DNA of 64,000 nucleotides from Cordilura impudica (taxonomy: Eukaryota; Arthropoda; Insecta; Diptera; Scathophagidae). A model generated the notes under the pieces. It ran no database searches. It was not told the DNA's origin and saw only the letters and a program-made list of their open reading frames with translations. Shown one piece after another: positions 36,485 to 47,800 of this stretch. Each line of letters begins with the position of its first letter. The stretch's first letter is position 1. The DNA lies in assembly GCA_963682025.1 (NCBI GenBank), contig OY821520.1, forward strand, positions 133,116,319 through 133,180,318. Reading direction: 5' to 3'. Position numbers and translations under genes: made by a program.

Positions 36485-36830
36485 GAAAGCTAGAGCATCG
36501 GCATCGATTCGCGAAATTTTGATGTTTAATCTGAAGTTTATCTTTGACTAAATTTATGTTAAACACAGAGTATAGAGTTGATGTCGAAAAGTGGTGTGGA
36601 AGACTATATATCATTTTGAAGAGTTTGTTTTGGCTATCTTGTTATTTCGATAAATAACAGTTGGAAGCAGTATAACATACAGGAGCCGCATAAAATAGAA
36701 TGGCATGAAAAATAGTTTTAATTAATAAGAGCTTATTATCAATGTGTAGTTCTGATATAAACCTTTGGTAGTTAAATTTATTTTGTGTATTATAAAGCTA
36801 ATATGTTCATTAAAAAGTAACTTTTTATAC
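36485..36830 (-). pseudogene. LINE-F: jockey-like ORF2 C-terminal fragment
   Basis: On the minus strand: TIFHAILFYAAPVCYTASNC, then LSK, a stop, QDSQNKLFKMIYSLPHHFST and NFANRC. This fits the region downstream of the RT in jockey-clade ORF2 (pattern 'AiltYAaPvW..as..hi..LQ..QNk.LR.i...P...'), compared with LINE-D, which reads HAIMCYAVPVWSTTAQCHIK. It has one stop and no RT core. It ends on the right against sequence starting ATACCCAGGGTACCC at 36831. Confidence 0.7.
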
Positions 36831-37199
36831 CCAGGGTACCCTTAAGTTACCATCTTTTAAATTAGATTGAGGAATGAAGCAATCCTTCCTTCTTCTAGTA
36901 AAAATATTTGTATATGTGCCTTTTAATGTGCCTTTTTAATTTTCGTACAGCGATGTATATACATTTTTGCGCCTTGAACGTCTACATGTACAAAAAGAAA
37001 ACAATAAAATATCAGCCAAACCAAATGTATATGTCCTGTTGCGTATAAATAATTTTTACTATGTTCCTTCTTCATATCAAATTTTATCAGAGTATCACTT
37101 AACTTTCATACGTCATTCATCACTTATTTGCTATATAGAGGCTCCAAATTCAATACCAAACTGCTGCAGATTATGCCGAACATTTTAAGTCTAAGTAGT

Positions 37200-37371
37200 G
37201 CGACCCACTCATCCTATTGCGGACAGTAGAATTTTTTCAACAGACAGACAGACAGACGGTTACCGCTAGATCGACTTTTCCTTTTGAGTTTCCGGAAATT
37301 ATTTCAAGGAGTTACAAATGCATCGACAAACTGATATATACCCTTTGCTCAGTGTTCAGGAGGGTATAAAA
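37200..37371 (-). repeat. ATACCC/CAGA-type hairpin-family element (R4), partial
   Basis: On the minus strand it begins ATACCCTCCTGAACACTGAG, contains GGGTATATATCAGTTTGTC and a (CTGT)n/(GTCT)n tract opposite 37240-37258. It has the same organisation as R1 and HF-A with different sequence. The other end may be the ATACCCAGGGTACCC at 36831, giving ~540 bp, but the two ends do not match well. Confidence 0.45.
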
Positions 37372-38699
37372 ATTGTTTGTGCTCATCAAGTTCAAAACAT
37401 GCTTCCATGACATTACTTAAAAAAATATGTATATCGCGTAGTTGAAGGAAAAAGGGTTCTGTAAGATTGTCTGGAATAGAGAAAAAAGAGGGTTCGAATA
37501 TAACAATTATTTTAAAATTGTATAAAAACAAGCATATAGCAGTAAATATCGGAGAACTGATTCAAGTATACCAATTCTATCCTTGTATGCTTTTATAAAT
37601 TATTTTTATTTCAAATATAAAAGTAATTTTTTTATCTTGATTTTTTCAATCAATTAAAAATATCAACCACAGCATAAAGTCTGATAAGTTTGTAAAAAAA
37701 AAAAAATAATTTGGGAATATTCTCACTTATTTGCCTATGTTTGGTTTATATATTTGATCGAAAATATAAAAATCCAAAAGTAGATTTTATTTTATGACTT
37801 TTATATTAAAAGGTATAATTATAAAGATCGCTGCAGTCACAAAAAATGCGATTAAGTTATTCCAAATTTCCTGAATTTTTATTTCCAAATCTTTTAGGGT
37901 GTTTCACACAAAGTATAGAAAAACAAAAACCTATGAACAAGTGTGAATACAAAATAAAATGAGTTAGGGGTCAATGATACTGAATGACAAAAAAACTATG
38001 CCAGATAATATCATATTTTAGATAGCGCAGTTATTGAGAATTAAGTGGTACAGATATTCAAGTAGTACAGAGATTCCATTACAAATATTGCACATTCTAT
38101 AAAATACATTACCAAAACACACTTAGGGGGCAGTACATTGCATTATACGAGATAAAGATAGTAGTACCTAGCAGGCAGAAAAGTGGATTTTGTTTCTAAA
38201 TAGTGTAAGTACTCACTAGATGGCCGTTTTTACGGAAACTTAATCCTCGATAGAAAAGCTCAAATGTAATGATTGAACATGAATAAAAGGCATAAACAAT
38301 TTGATATTATTTCTAGTGAATTGAGTTGATGACATTTTCCATTTGAGTAAATCAAATAATATGTCAATGGCTACAATTTTTATTTTTGGCACTAAATAAA
38401 AACTTTTTTTGATAATTAATATTTTTACCAAATTGTTCTAAATTTCCTAAAGATTATTATAAATTCTCTCACCCAAAAAAATATTATATTTTTTGTTTTT
38501 TTTCGTTTGAATAATTATTCATCTTAAAGTTATTAAAACTTTTTTGAACAAAATTTTTCATGTCAAGTTTTTTTTCTTTTCTAATAAAATTATATTCTTA
38601 AACGAATTTTTTCTTAAATTACCTATTTTGAACCTTGTGTAAATAAAACTATTTTTAAATTGGGTCGACACTAGTTTGAACTTATTTTAACATGGCATT
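37372..38699. other. AT-rich spacer, nothing recognised
   Basis: Low-complexity AT sequence. The frames at 37349-37531 and 38240-38431 lack support. Confidence 0.4.
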
Positions 38700-39453
38700 T
38701 TTATACCCTATACCACTATGTGGTTTGGGTATAATGACTTTGTGCTGCTGTTTGTAACAACCAAAAATATTTGACCTAGACCCATCTTTAATTATACCGA
38801 TCGAATCAGAATCACTTTCTGAGTTGATTTAACAATGTCCGTCCGTCCGTCCGTCCGTCCGTCTGTGTGTCCATGTAAACCTTGTAATCAAACTGCAGGT
38901 CGCAAATATGAATATATTTTGATGGGACGAACGGTATTGAAATTGGTGAGAATCGGTCCATGTTCAGACCTAGCCCCCATACAAATGACCCCTATAAAAT
39001 CAACATAAATTTCCATAAGATCCAAATTGTCATATAGATCTTACTCAAATTGGATTTGTATGCGTTCATTACATCCATTAATGAGTAGTCCAAAAATGAT
39101 CCCTTTGGCCCCATACAGACTGCTTCCCGATCTTCACTTAAATCTATTAAAAACAAAAATAATGCACTGATTCTTCTCAAATTTTGTTTGTATATATTTT
39201 TGCAAAATACAAGAGACTTTACCAAACATGATCAGGATTGGTCCATTTTTGTACCTAGTCCCCATATAGATATAGCATCCGATATGAACTTTTTCATATC
39301 TGCAGCCAAAAAAATTAATAAAAATCCCACTCAAATTTGGTTTTTGCTTATATTCTATGTCCAGTTAGTTGGGCCTAAGAGATAGGGTTTCTAAACGCAT
39401 GGTATAGGGTATCGTATAGTCGGTCTAGACCGACTATAATTTTCTTACTTGTT
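38700..39453 (+). mobile_element. HF-A hairpin-ended element, copy 5
   Basis: Both ends are intact: TATACCCTATACCACTATG at the start, GGTATAGGGTATCGTATAG, the perfect palindrome TAGTCGGTCTAGACCGACTA and CTTACTTGTT at the end. A CCGT tract of ~6 units lies at 38838-38861. A ~25-bp internal gap is seen near 38922 relative to copy 2. Confidence 0.85.
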
Positions 39454-40125
39454 ATATATTGAACATTGTAGGGAAAATTATCATTAATAGATAATGGATA
39501 TAAAATATATTTGATCAAAAGGCTTGGTCAGAATCATTTTTGTTTACAAAATTTTATACTGAGAAATTTTACACAAAAATATTTTTAATCGTATTTATTA
39601 TGTCATTTCATATTAATAGCACAAGGGAACAAAATTTAACTTTTTTGGAGCTGACTGGAACTTTATTGCAAGTTTTTTTTTACTAATTTGAGGTCGCTGA
39701 TTTCAAATTTAATCTGCATTTTTCTCCATCAACTCATATTTTTATGTTACCCTAATCGTATTTTTGACTTTTTTTAAAAAATTTTTATTTTTCAAACTAC
39801 TTTGAAACCAATGTAAGCACGGCTTAAAGATAACATTTTTGATGAGTTTTGGATTTTTTTCAACTGTACATGATGAATCGTTTTCAAGTTATTCCAATAT
39901 ATGTAGTGGAAGTGCCTTAGGTTTGGACATAACTGTATATCCAATGCAGATTTGGATTCAGCATTCCATATAATCTTAAAAACCATATTCAGTTCTTAAT
40001 CAACAAAAATCTTGTTCCCTTATATAATTGATACTCGTTAATATGAATTGAATTGAATTTATTTATTTAATTTTTTAATTATTTAATTATCGTCATTTAG
40101 TTCCTTAATGTAATTCAAAGTAATG
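39454..40125. other. AT-rich spacer
   Basis: No gene recognised. The 64-codon frame at 39792-39986 has no family resemblance. Confidence 0.4.
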
Positions 40126-40129
40126 TTAA

Positions 40130-40411
40130 CCCTGGACGGTTACTGTTCGTCGAATCGACGAAGCTCATTTACTCTTTATCATATAAACCAAAAAAAGGGG
40201 CCAATTTCATATCGAATTTTAAGACTGAAAAAGAATTTTTATTTTTATATATTATTTTTTTCTTTATTTTTTAATAAAATGTTTAACTAAAAAAATGTTT
40301 GTTTATTTTTTACTTTAAAAATCGTTCCGCTAGAAATTTTTTAAAAAAATTGTTCGTCGATTCGACGAAGAGTAACTTTAATGTACTAAAATGAAGAGTA
40401 ACCTTTCAGGG
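40130..40411. mobile_element. piggyBac-type MITE, 282 bp
   Basis: Flanked by TTAA on both sides (40126-40129 and 40412-40415), the target duplication of piggyBac elements. The ends are inverted repeats, CCCTGGACGGTTACT on the left and CCCTGAAAGGTTACT on the right (reverse complement), 13 of 15 identical and starting with the CCC typical of piggyBac. Just inside each end is a palindrome, TTCGTCGAATCGACGAA on the left and TTCGTCGATTCGACGAA on the right. No coding capacity. Its TIRs differ from those of the piggyBac at 54486, so that enzyme is not obviously its source. Confidence 0.85.
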
Positions 40412-40418
40412 TTAATTG

Positions 40419-42120
40419 AGGAGGTTAGGAACAAAAGGTGTCATTTACACTTTTCTATTTTCTTATTAATTTGAGAAAATAAATATATACCTAGATCTAG
40501 GCAATTATTTTGAATTTTTTTTAACCATTTATGTGTCAGTTAGTAACTAGATTTTAATAATTTTCAATAAAGCCAATATTTAATAAAGTTTTCATCATAT
40601 GACACCTTTTGATCCTACGCTAAGAAAATGTTATAATTTGATTCAATATAATTGTAAAATGTCACCTTTTTAAAATCACTGAATAAAAAATATTACCTTA
40701 TGAAGCAAGCAGATTTATGTATTCAAAATATGTTCATTAAACATGTAATTCCCCATAATCAGTTTCTAGACAATCACAATCACTATTTTAATTATCTTCA
40801 TTTTCAGTGATATTGTTTTCATATAAAATGTCACAATACCATTTCAAGGACGGTTCATTTTTCCAATCTTTTCCAAACTGTTTGACCAGTAAACCTTCAA
40901 GATCCTTTTTCTTTGCGCCTTTTATGAAATGGCCTAATTTTTTCTCTTTTAAATTAACATTGGTCAACTTGATATTGCGCTTTAATAAGTTCTTACCCTT
41001 TTCTTCTTCAACGCTTTGAAATTTATAGTTTCTGAAAGTTTTGACTACTGCTTCAATTTTATTTCTAATTATTTTTTTTTTTGTATTCATACACGTTTTA
41101 TGTCCCTTATGCCTTCTATCTTCTTAAAATATTTATCTAGGCTTTTAATAGCAAAGTGTTTCCAATCTTTACCTAAAAAGAGTACAGTGCCGTGCTGCGA
41201 TATTTCTTCTTGATATTTTTCTTTAGCAGAATCACTCTAATTTTCCAGAGGTCCTTTTCTACCCTACCAAATACGCGATTTGCGTTTAAGGAACTGCGGC
41301 CACGCACAGGAAACAATATCATGATTTCTTTCAAATATGCAGGGGACTATTTGTTAACCAAAATATAAGTTGGTCAATAACAAACTAATTTTTATTTTAT
41401 CCCCAACATCCGTCGCAAAACATGCGTATACATTTTATGTCGTTTAAAGATCCGTTCTGTTTAAGAATGTTCAATTGATTGAACAAGGCAGAACTTATTT
41501 TCGTTGCGCCCTTGCCAGCTATATCTGCGTTCCATATCACCATCCTTGATTAATACTCGCCACGTTCACTGCTTTTTCATCAATTTTTTAAAAACCGTTA
41601 TCAAAGATTCAAAGTGAGCAAATACTGCGAAGTCACAACGGATAAATCAATTTCTTGGCTCAGGAGGATACAATTCAATGTTTTGCCAATTTTGACATCC
41701 AAACCACAGAATATGACACTACAAGAACAACAGAAAAAGAAAAAGTCTATGGATTTAGTGTTGCCACAAGGTCCTATCGATTCGATTGTCGATTTAATCA
41801 ATACACAATCGAAAAATTCTAAACCGATCCATTTTATCAGCAAATGTACCCATTTTGATATGACTTTAGCAACGTCAGACGTGTTTACAGAGAAAATGAC
41901 ACTTTTTGCTCTTAAAGGCTTCATCACTGCTGTGTTTGAGTTAAAATGACACCTTTTGTACCGAAAGCAGCTATTGACGTGAATCTTTCTACGAAATTGG
42001 TCTTCTTTTGAAGTTGATAATTGCATAAATAGATAGAATTCAGAGTTTATAGTCGGATAGCAAAAAAAAAAAGAGATTGAAGCTGAATGCATAAATGTTA
42101 CCTTTTACTCCTTACCTCCT
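40419..42120 (-). mobile_element. TIR transposon, 1,702 bp, with a DUF7869-like decayed ORF
   Basis: The terminal inverted repeats at 40419-40447 and 42092-42120 match at 24 of 29 positions (both start AGGAGGT and include AAAAGGT). The 6-bp TAATTG lies directly outside both ends (40413-40418 and 42121-42126) as a target-site duplication. Copies of the motif AAAAGGTGTCAT or close variants occur in both terminal regions. The minus strand carries the remains of a protein (separate entry). The left end abuts the piggyBac-type MITE and shares part of its TTAA. The superfamily is not assigned; a 6-bp duplication with this protein does not match the usual hAT (8), piggyBac (TTAA) or mariner (TA) pattern. 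Confidence 0.8.
40788..41550 (-). pseudogene. Decayed DUF7869-like putative transposase (C-terminal half)
   Basis: On the minus strand: MVIWNADIAGKGATKISSAL from ~41541, MFCDGCWG-stop-NKN (family pattern C-D-x-C-x-GQNKN, with the Gln codon turned into TAA), then after a frameshift ILFPVRGRSSLNANRVFGRV with EKDL next. It continues QHGTVLFLGKDW, and an intact 100-codon frame (40788-41090) ending VKQFGKDWKNEPSLKWYCDI. I recall this order from uncharacterised insect proteins annotated DUF7869, which have not, to my knowledge, been tied to a defined transposon superfamily. At least three frameshifts and four stops make it dead. The N-terminal half is not recognisable in 41600-42092. Identification rests on memory of the motifs. 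Confidence 0.65.
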
Positions 42121-42126
42121 TAATTG

Positions 42127-43837
42127 TAAACAATCAAAACAAATTAAATAAAATTTGTTATTTGAATACTTTTTTACCTGCAATAAAATCTCCATATAAA
42201 TAACATTTCTACTTAATATTTGGTTTTGACTGTTTTTCTTTATTTGGATAATACTTAGAGAATTTTACCATTCAATTTTTTCTATAAAAACAATATTTTT
42301 TTCAAAAACGGCAACAAAAATTGTAGATGCGAATACCGTATGAATTAACAACCATTGTCTTTCATTATTACGATTCAAGTGACATATAAAGTATGTAGTG
42401 ATGCCATCCCAAGTTTAATAAAACGTTAAAAGGTTTTTTAAAATACTGATTATGAATACCAATTTTCTATCTAATTTGTATTAAAAGCCTGATTTAAGAT
42501 TTTTTTTATGAATACAGCTGTTAATCGTTCAACAAATTGAGCCACTTAATTAAGTATTGCAAATGTAATCTTAAACTAATGATATTTCTCAAAACGCTGT
42601 AGGTCCTATTCCAATATTCAAATATTTTCTATTGCTTCTATTTAAAGCATTAGTCTGAATTTTGAAGGCTACTTGATGTTTAATACAATTACTTAGCTTT
42701 TGTATTATTGTTGTAGTTTTTTTTTCAAATTTTTCTTGCTTCTACAATTATTTGGCAATACCTTGATTTCAATCGGTAAAAATCGTGTGTTTCACATACG
42801 TACACATTATTGGCTTAAGAAGAAATAAAAGAGACTTCCACAGCCCTGAATTATACTGAAGTAAATATAGCATAACGTTTATATGTATATGCTCGTTTTC
42901 TAATCCAAGCTAATGTCAATTGTTTAATAACCAATCACAATGACTCACAGGCAGATACTCAACATACCATATGTGTGATACAAATACATATGCAGATTTA
43001 ATAAATATTTGTTAACATATCAATGTCTGTCAACATATAAAGTGTAGCTTATTGAATTTGGTGGCATGTCAACATGAAAAGCAATTTGTTTAACTACGAA
43101 AAGTTGAGACGACTTTTACATGAGTAACTGATACTAACGAATCAACATACATTAAAGAGAGACACTTTTTTTTAAAGAGCTTGTTTGTTTCTGTCATTAA
43201 ATTTAAAGCAAAATATTATGAAAATCTAAATTCAAAAATTCAGTCGAGTTCAATATATCATTCATGCGAATTCTGGAAAGAATAAGAATGCGCATAAAGA
43301 CATTTACGAAAATTATTTTAATAGTATATTTATACGTATCGTTCACACTGACTGATTTTGTAACGTTGTATGGTTAAATTTTATTTGGAGCTAGAAACTT
43401 GAAATTTTGATTGCATATTAGCCCACCGGCTAAAGGTCCACTTTTGAAAATTCGAATGCTAATGGAGTAAAAGTTTCAATAAGGGGAAAGATCGTAACTT
43501 TTGTATCTTTCCAACAAACGAACATGAAAAAATTTTTTTTTTCTGAAACTCGACATTTAATAGAGGAAAAACGATCATAATGGGAAAAATTGTCAAACAA
43601 TCATCATCTAAACACATGACTTAGGTATGTGAAATTTGGCTATGTTTCAAGCCGAGAGACAAACATAGCACAAGAGGGAATTTTTCAGTTTTTGATGTGT
43701 AAACATCTATACGCGCAGGCGGGTAAATTTCTATTTCACAATACAATCACAAAAATAGCGTAACATGTGAGCCCTAAGACAAAATCGGTGTGACTTATGA
43801 TTGGATTGGTGAAAAAAATATTATATGTAATAATCTA
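42127..43837. other. AT-rich spacer, nothing recognised
   Basis: 1.7 kb of AT-rich sequence without a coding signal, TIR pair or array. Confidence 0.4.
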
Positions 43838-44398
43838 TTTGAAAATAAAAAATAAAAAATGAAAAATGAAAAATTAAAAATAAAAAATGAAAAATGAAAA
43901 ATGAAAAATGAAAAATGAAAAATGAAAAATGAAATACATAAAATAAAAAATAAAAAATGAATAATGAAAAATAAAATTGAAAACTAAAAAAGTTTAAATG
44001 AAAAATGAAAAACGAAAAATTAAAAACGAAAAATGAAAAATAAAAAATGAAAAATAAAAAAATAAAAATGAAAAATAAAAAATGAAAAATAAAATTGAAA
44101 ATTTAAATGAAAACCGAAAAACGAAAAATTAAAAATGAAAAATGAAAAATAAAAAATGAAAAATGAAATATTAAAAATAAAAAATGAAAAATAAAAAATT
44201 AAAAATGAAAAATGAAAAATGGAAAATGAAAAATGAAAAATAAAAAATGAAAAATAAAATTGAAAAATAAAAAATTTTAAATGAAAAAGGAAAAACGAGA
44301 AATTAAAAATGAAAAATAAAAAATGAAAAATGAAAAATAAAAATGAAAAATAAAAAATTAAAAATTAAAAGTAAATAATTAAAAAAATTAAAAATTAA
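43838..44398. repeat. AAAAATGAAAAATAAA simple-repeat tract
   Basis: About 560 bp built almost wholly from AAAAATG, AAAAATA and AAAATT units, mostly 7 bp long with occasional 6- or 8-bp steps. Strongly strand-asymmetric: the plus strand is almost free of C. Confidence 0.9.
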
Positions 44399-44805
44399 CC
44401 AGTCGATATAACAAATAATAATACACATTTTTGTATTACCATACCCCCTGCAGTTGATTACTATAAGTGATATATATGTGACGCTTTCTGTTTGATTTTA
44501 AAAGAATCTTTAATTACTAGATGTTTACACGTCTCCCATGTGATCGGAGTCACATGATTTTTTTATAGTTTAATCGGGTTCTGGGGTAAAAACGACAAGA
44601 AAAAGGGGAACATCAAAAAACTTTGATCTTCACAATCAATCACGCTAGGAAGATGATACAAATTCCAAAAAATATACAAACATCACCCAAAAGGGAGATT
44701 TTTTGATATTCGGAATTTAATGTTGTGATATCGGTCAAAAGTCGGAAGTGGTATCACTTCATATAATAATCTAGAAAGATGAATTTTAGTATGTCGAGAG
44801 AAGAT
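44399..44805. other. Spacer, nothing recognised
   Basis: AT-rich sequence between the simple repeat and the minisatellite. No gene or repeat family seen. Confidence 0.4.
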
Positions 44806-47800
44806 CCTTTTCTTAAAAAAGTAAATTTTTATACCCTATACCACTATGTGGTTTGGGTATAATGACTTTGTGCTGCTGTTTGTAACTACCAAAAATATTT
44901 GACCTAGACCCATATTTTATTATGCCGATTGAATCAGAATCACTATCTGATTCGAGTTAACGATGTCCGTCCGTCCGTCCGTCCGTCCGTCCGTCCGTCC
45001 GTCTGTGTATCCATGTAAACTTTGTAATCAAACTGCAGGTCGCAAATATGAATATAGTTTGATGAAATTTGGTATGTGAGCTTTTATCGGCCATAGGATA
45101 AACGCTGTTGAAATTGGTGAGAATCGGTCTATGCTCAGACCTAGCCCCCATACAAATGACCCCTATGAAATCGACATAAAATGCCATAAGATCCAAATTG
45201 TGATATAGATCTTACTCAAATCGGGTTTGTATACGTTCATTACATCCATTAATGAGTAGTCCAAAAATGATCCCTTTGGCCCCATATAGAGCTGCTTACC
45301 GATCTTCACTTAAATCTATCAAAAACAAAAATATTGCACTGATTCATCTCAAATTTTGTTTGTATATATTTTTGCAAAATACAAGAGACTTTACTAAACA
45401 TGGTCAGGGTCGGTCCATTTTTGGGCGTAGTCCCCATATAGATTTGGCATATGCAACCCAAAAAATAATAAAAATTCCACTCAAACTTGGTTTATGCTTA
45501 TTTTCTATGTCCAGTTAGTTGGGTCTAAGAGATAGGGTTTCTAAACGCATGGTATAGGGTATCGTATAGTCGATCTAGACCGACAATAATTTTCTTACTT
45601 GTTAAAAATAGTACCTTTCTTTAAAAAATATCTTATCTTAGAAAAGTACTCTTTATGGAAAAGCTCACTTTTTGTAAAAAAAATTTCCCTTTCCTGACAA
45701 AACTAATTTCCAAAAATAATGCAGAAGTAATTTTTTAATAAGTATTTTTCTTAAAAATTATTTTTCTTAAAAAAGTACAAAAAAGCTTTTCTTGAAAAAT
45801 ACAATTTCTTAAAAAACTACCTCTTCTTAAAAAATGCATAATATTAAAAATGTAAATTTTCTTCAAAGAGCACTTTTTATTCATAAAGTACATTTTCTTA
45901 AAAAGTACCTTTTCTCTTAAAAAGTACCTTTTCTTCAAAAAGTAAGTTTTCTTAAAAAATAATTTTTTTAAGTTACTTCTCTTAAAAAGTACATTTTCTT
46001 ATAAAAATAAATTTTCCTAAAAAGTACCTCTTCTTAAAAATTTACCCTTTACTTTTTCTAAAAATGTACGTTTTCTAAAAAAGTGCCTTTTCTTATACAT
46101 ATAAGACCTTGCCTAAAAAAATTAATTTTCATAAAAAAGTACATTTTGTTTTTAAAAAAAAAATATTTTAAAAAAATTTTTCTTTAAAAAAAATTTTTTT
46201 TTAAAATTTCGAAAGCTTTATTTCCTGAAAAGAAATTTTTTTATAAACACCTATTCTCAAAAAGAACCGTTTCTTAAAAAATTAGCTTTTTTTAGAGAAG
46301 TACCCTTTGTGGAAATTCCCACTTTCTTGACAAAAATAATTTTCTTAAAGAAATAAATTTTTCTTAAAATATTACCATGCTTTTAAAAACTACTTATTCA
46401 AAAGAATTATCTTCTTAAAAACTACATATTCTTAATAAAGTAAATTTTCTTAAAAAAATTCGTTTTCTTCAAAAGTACCTATTATTATAAAGTACATTTT
46501 CTTAACAGAGTATATTTTCTTAAATAGTAAATTTTCTAAAAAATTGCCTTTTCCTAACAAATATTTTCTTTTTTTTTAAGTAACTCTTCTTTAAAAAGTA
46601 CTTTTCTTAAAAAAGTACATTTTATAAAACAGTTTTTTTTTTCTTCTAAAAAGTAAATTTTCTTGAAAAGTACCTTTTCTTATACAAGTACATTTTCTTA
46701 AAGAAGTACCACTTCTGAAAAAGTAACTTTTATTAAAAAAGTACATTTTTTTACAAGAGTATCCTTTCTGAAAAAATTCTCTTTTATTACCAAATACTTT
46801 TTTTTTATGTAACGCTTCTTCAAAAGTACCTTTTCTCAAAAAAGTAAAATTTAAATTAAAAATATAAGTTTTGTTAAAAAAGTAAATTTTCATAAAAAAG
46901 TAAATTTTCCTTTAAAAAAAATACATCTTATTAAAAAATTACCTTTTCTTGAAATGGCAACCTTACTAACTAATACCGTTTCTGAAAAAAAAAATTTTTT
47001 TTTGAAATAGTATATTTTCTTAAAAAGTATACTTTCTTAAAAAGTACCTTTACTTAAGTAAGTAAACTTTCTTAAAAAATTAACTTATCTTAAAAAAATA
47101 CCTTTTCTCATAAAAGTTTTTTTTCTTCAATAGGTAAATTTTCTTAAAAGTTATCTTTTCCTACAAAATGCCTCGTCCTACAAAAGCACCCTTATAAAGT
47201 ATCGTTTCTAAAAAATTGCCTTTTCTAAAAAAGTACCTTTTCTAAAAAGCACCTTTCGTTAAAACACTAAACTTTCTTAAAAAAAGTGTTTTTTTTTTTA
47301 CAAAAGTACCTTTTCTGAAATAAGTACCTTTTTATTAAAAATACATTTACTTACAATAGTACCTTTTCTTAAAAGAGTACCTTCTTTTAAATACTTTTTT
47401 TAAAAAAACCTCTTATTAAAAAATAAATTTTCACAAAAAAATTACATTTTCTTAAAAATGTACCTTTTCTAAAAAGTACCTTTCATTAAAAAACTAAACT
47501 TTCTTAAAAATGTACCCTTTCTTAAAAAAAGTACCTTTTCATTAAAAAATACATTTACTTTAAATATTACCTTATCTGAAAAAAGGTTCCTTCTTTTAAC
47601 AAAATCCCTCTACTGAAAAAAATGTTTTTTCTTTAAAAAATACTCCTTATAAAACAGTACATTTTCCTAAAAAAAGTACATTTTCTTTAAAATGTACCTT
47701 TCCTTTAAAAAAAATTATTTTCTTAAAAAGGTCATTTTCTTAAAATAGAACACTTTCTTAAAGATGTACATTTTCTTTAAAAAATACCTTTTATACAATA

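Noticed and set aside
36967..37188. 73-codon plus-strand frame
   Set aside because: No family resemblance. It lies between a LINE fragment and a hairpin-type repeat and probably belongs to the latter.
37349..37560. Upstream part of LINE-F split by the R4 repeat
   Set aside because: The minus-strand peptide there (PDNLTEPFFLQLRDIHIF) does not fit the expected RT or linker sequence, so a nested insertion is not supported.
24154..39334. Recurring MSGIFINFFGCRYEKVHIGC frames
   Set aside because: These are also internal HF-A sequence. The opposite strand of the same DNA gives another open frame, which shows the openness is due to AT richness and repeat identity.
42127..43837. Possible further elements between 42 and 44 kb
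   Set aside because: I could not find inverted ends, tails or coding text. Calling a boundary would be guesswork.
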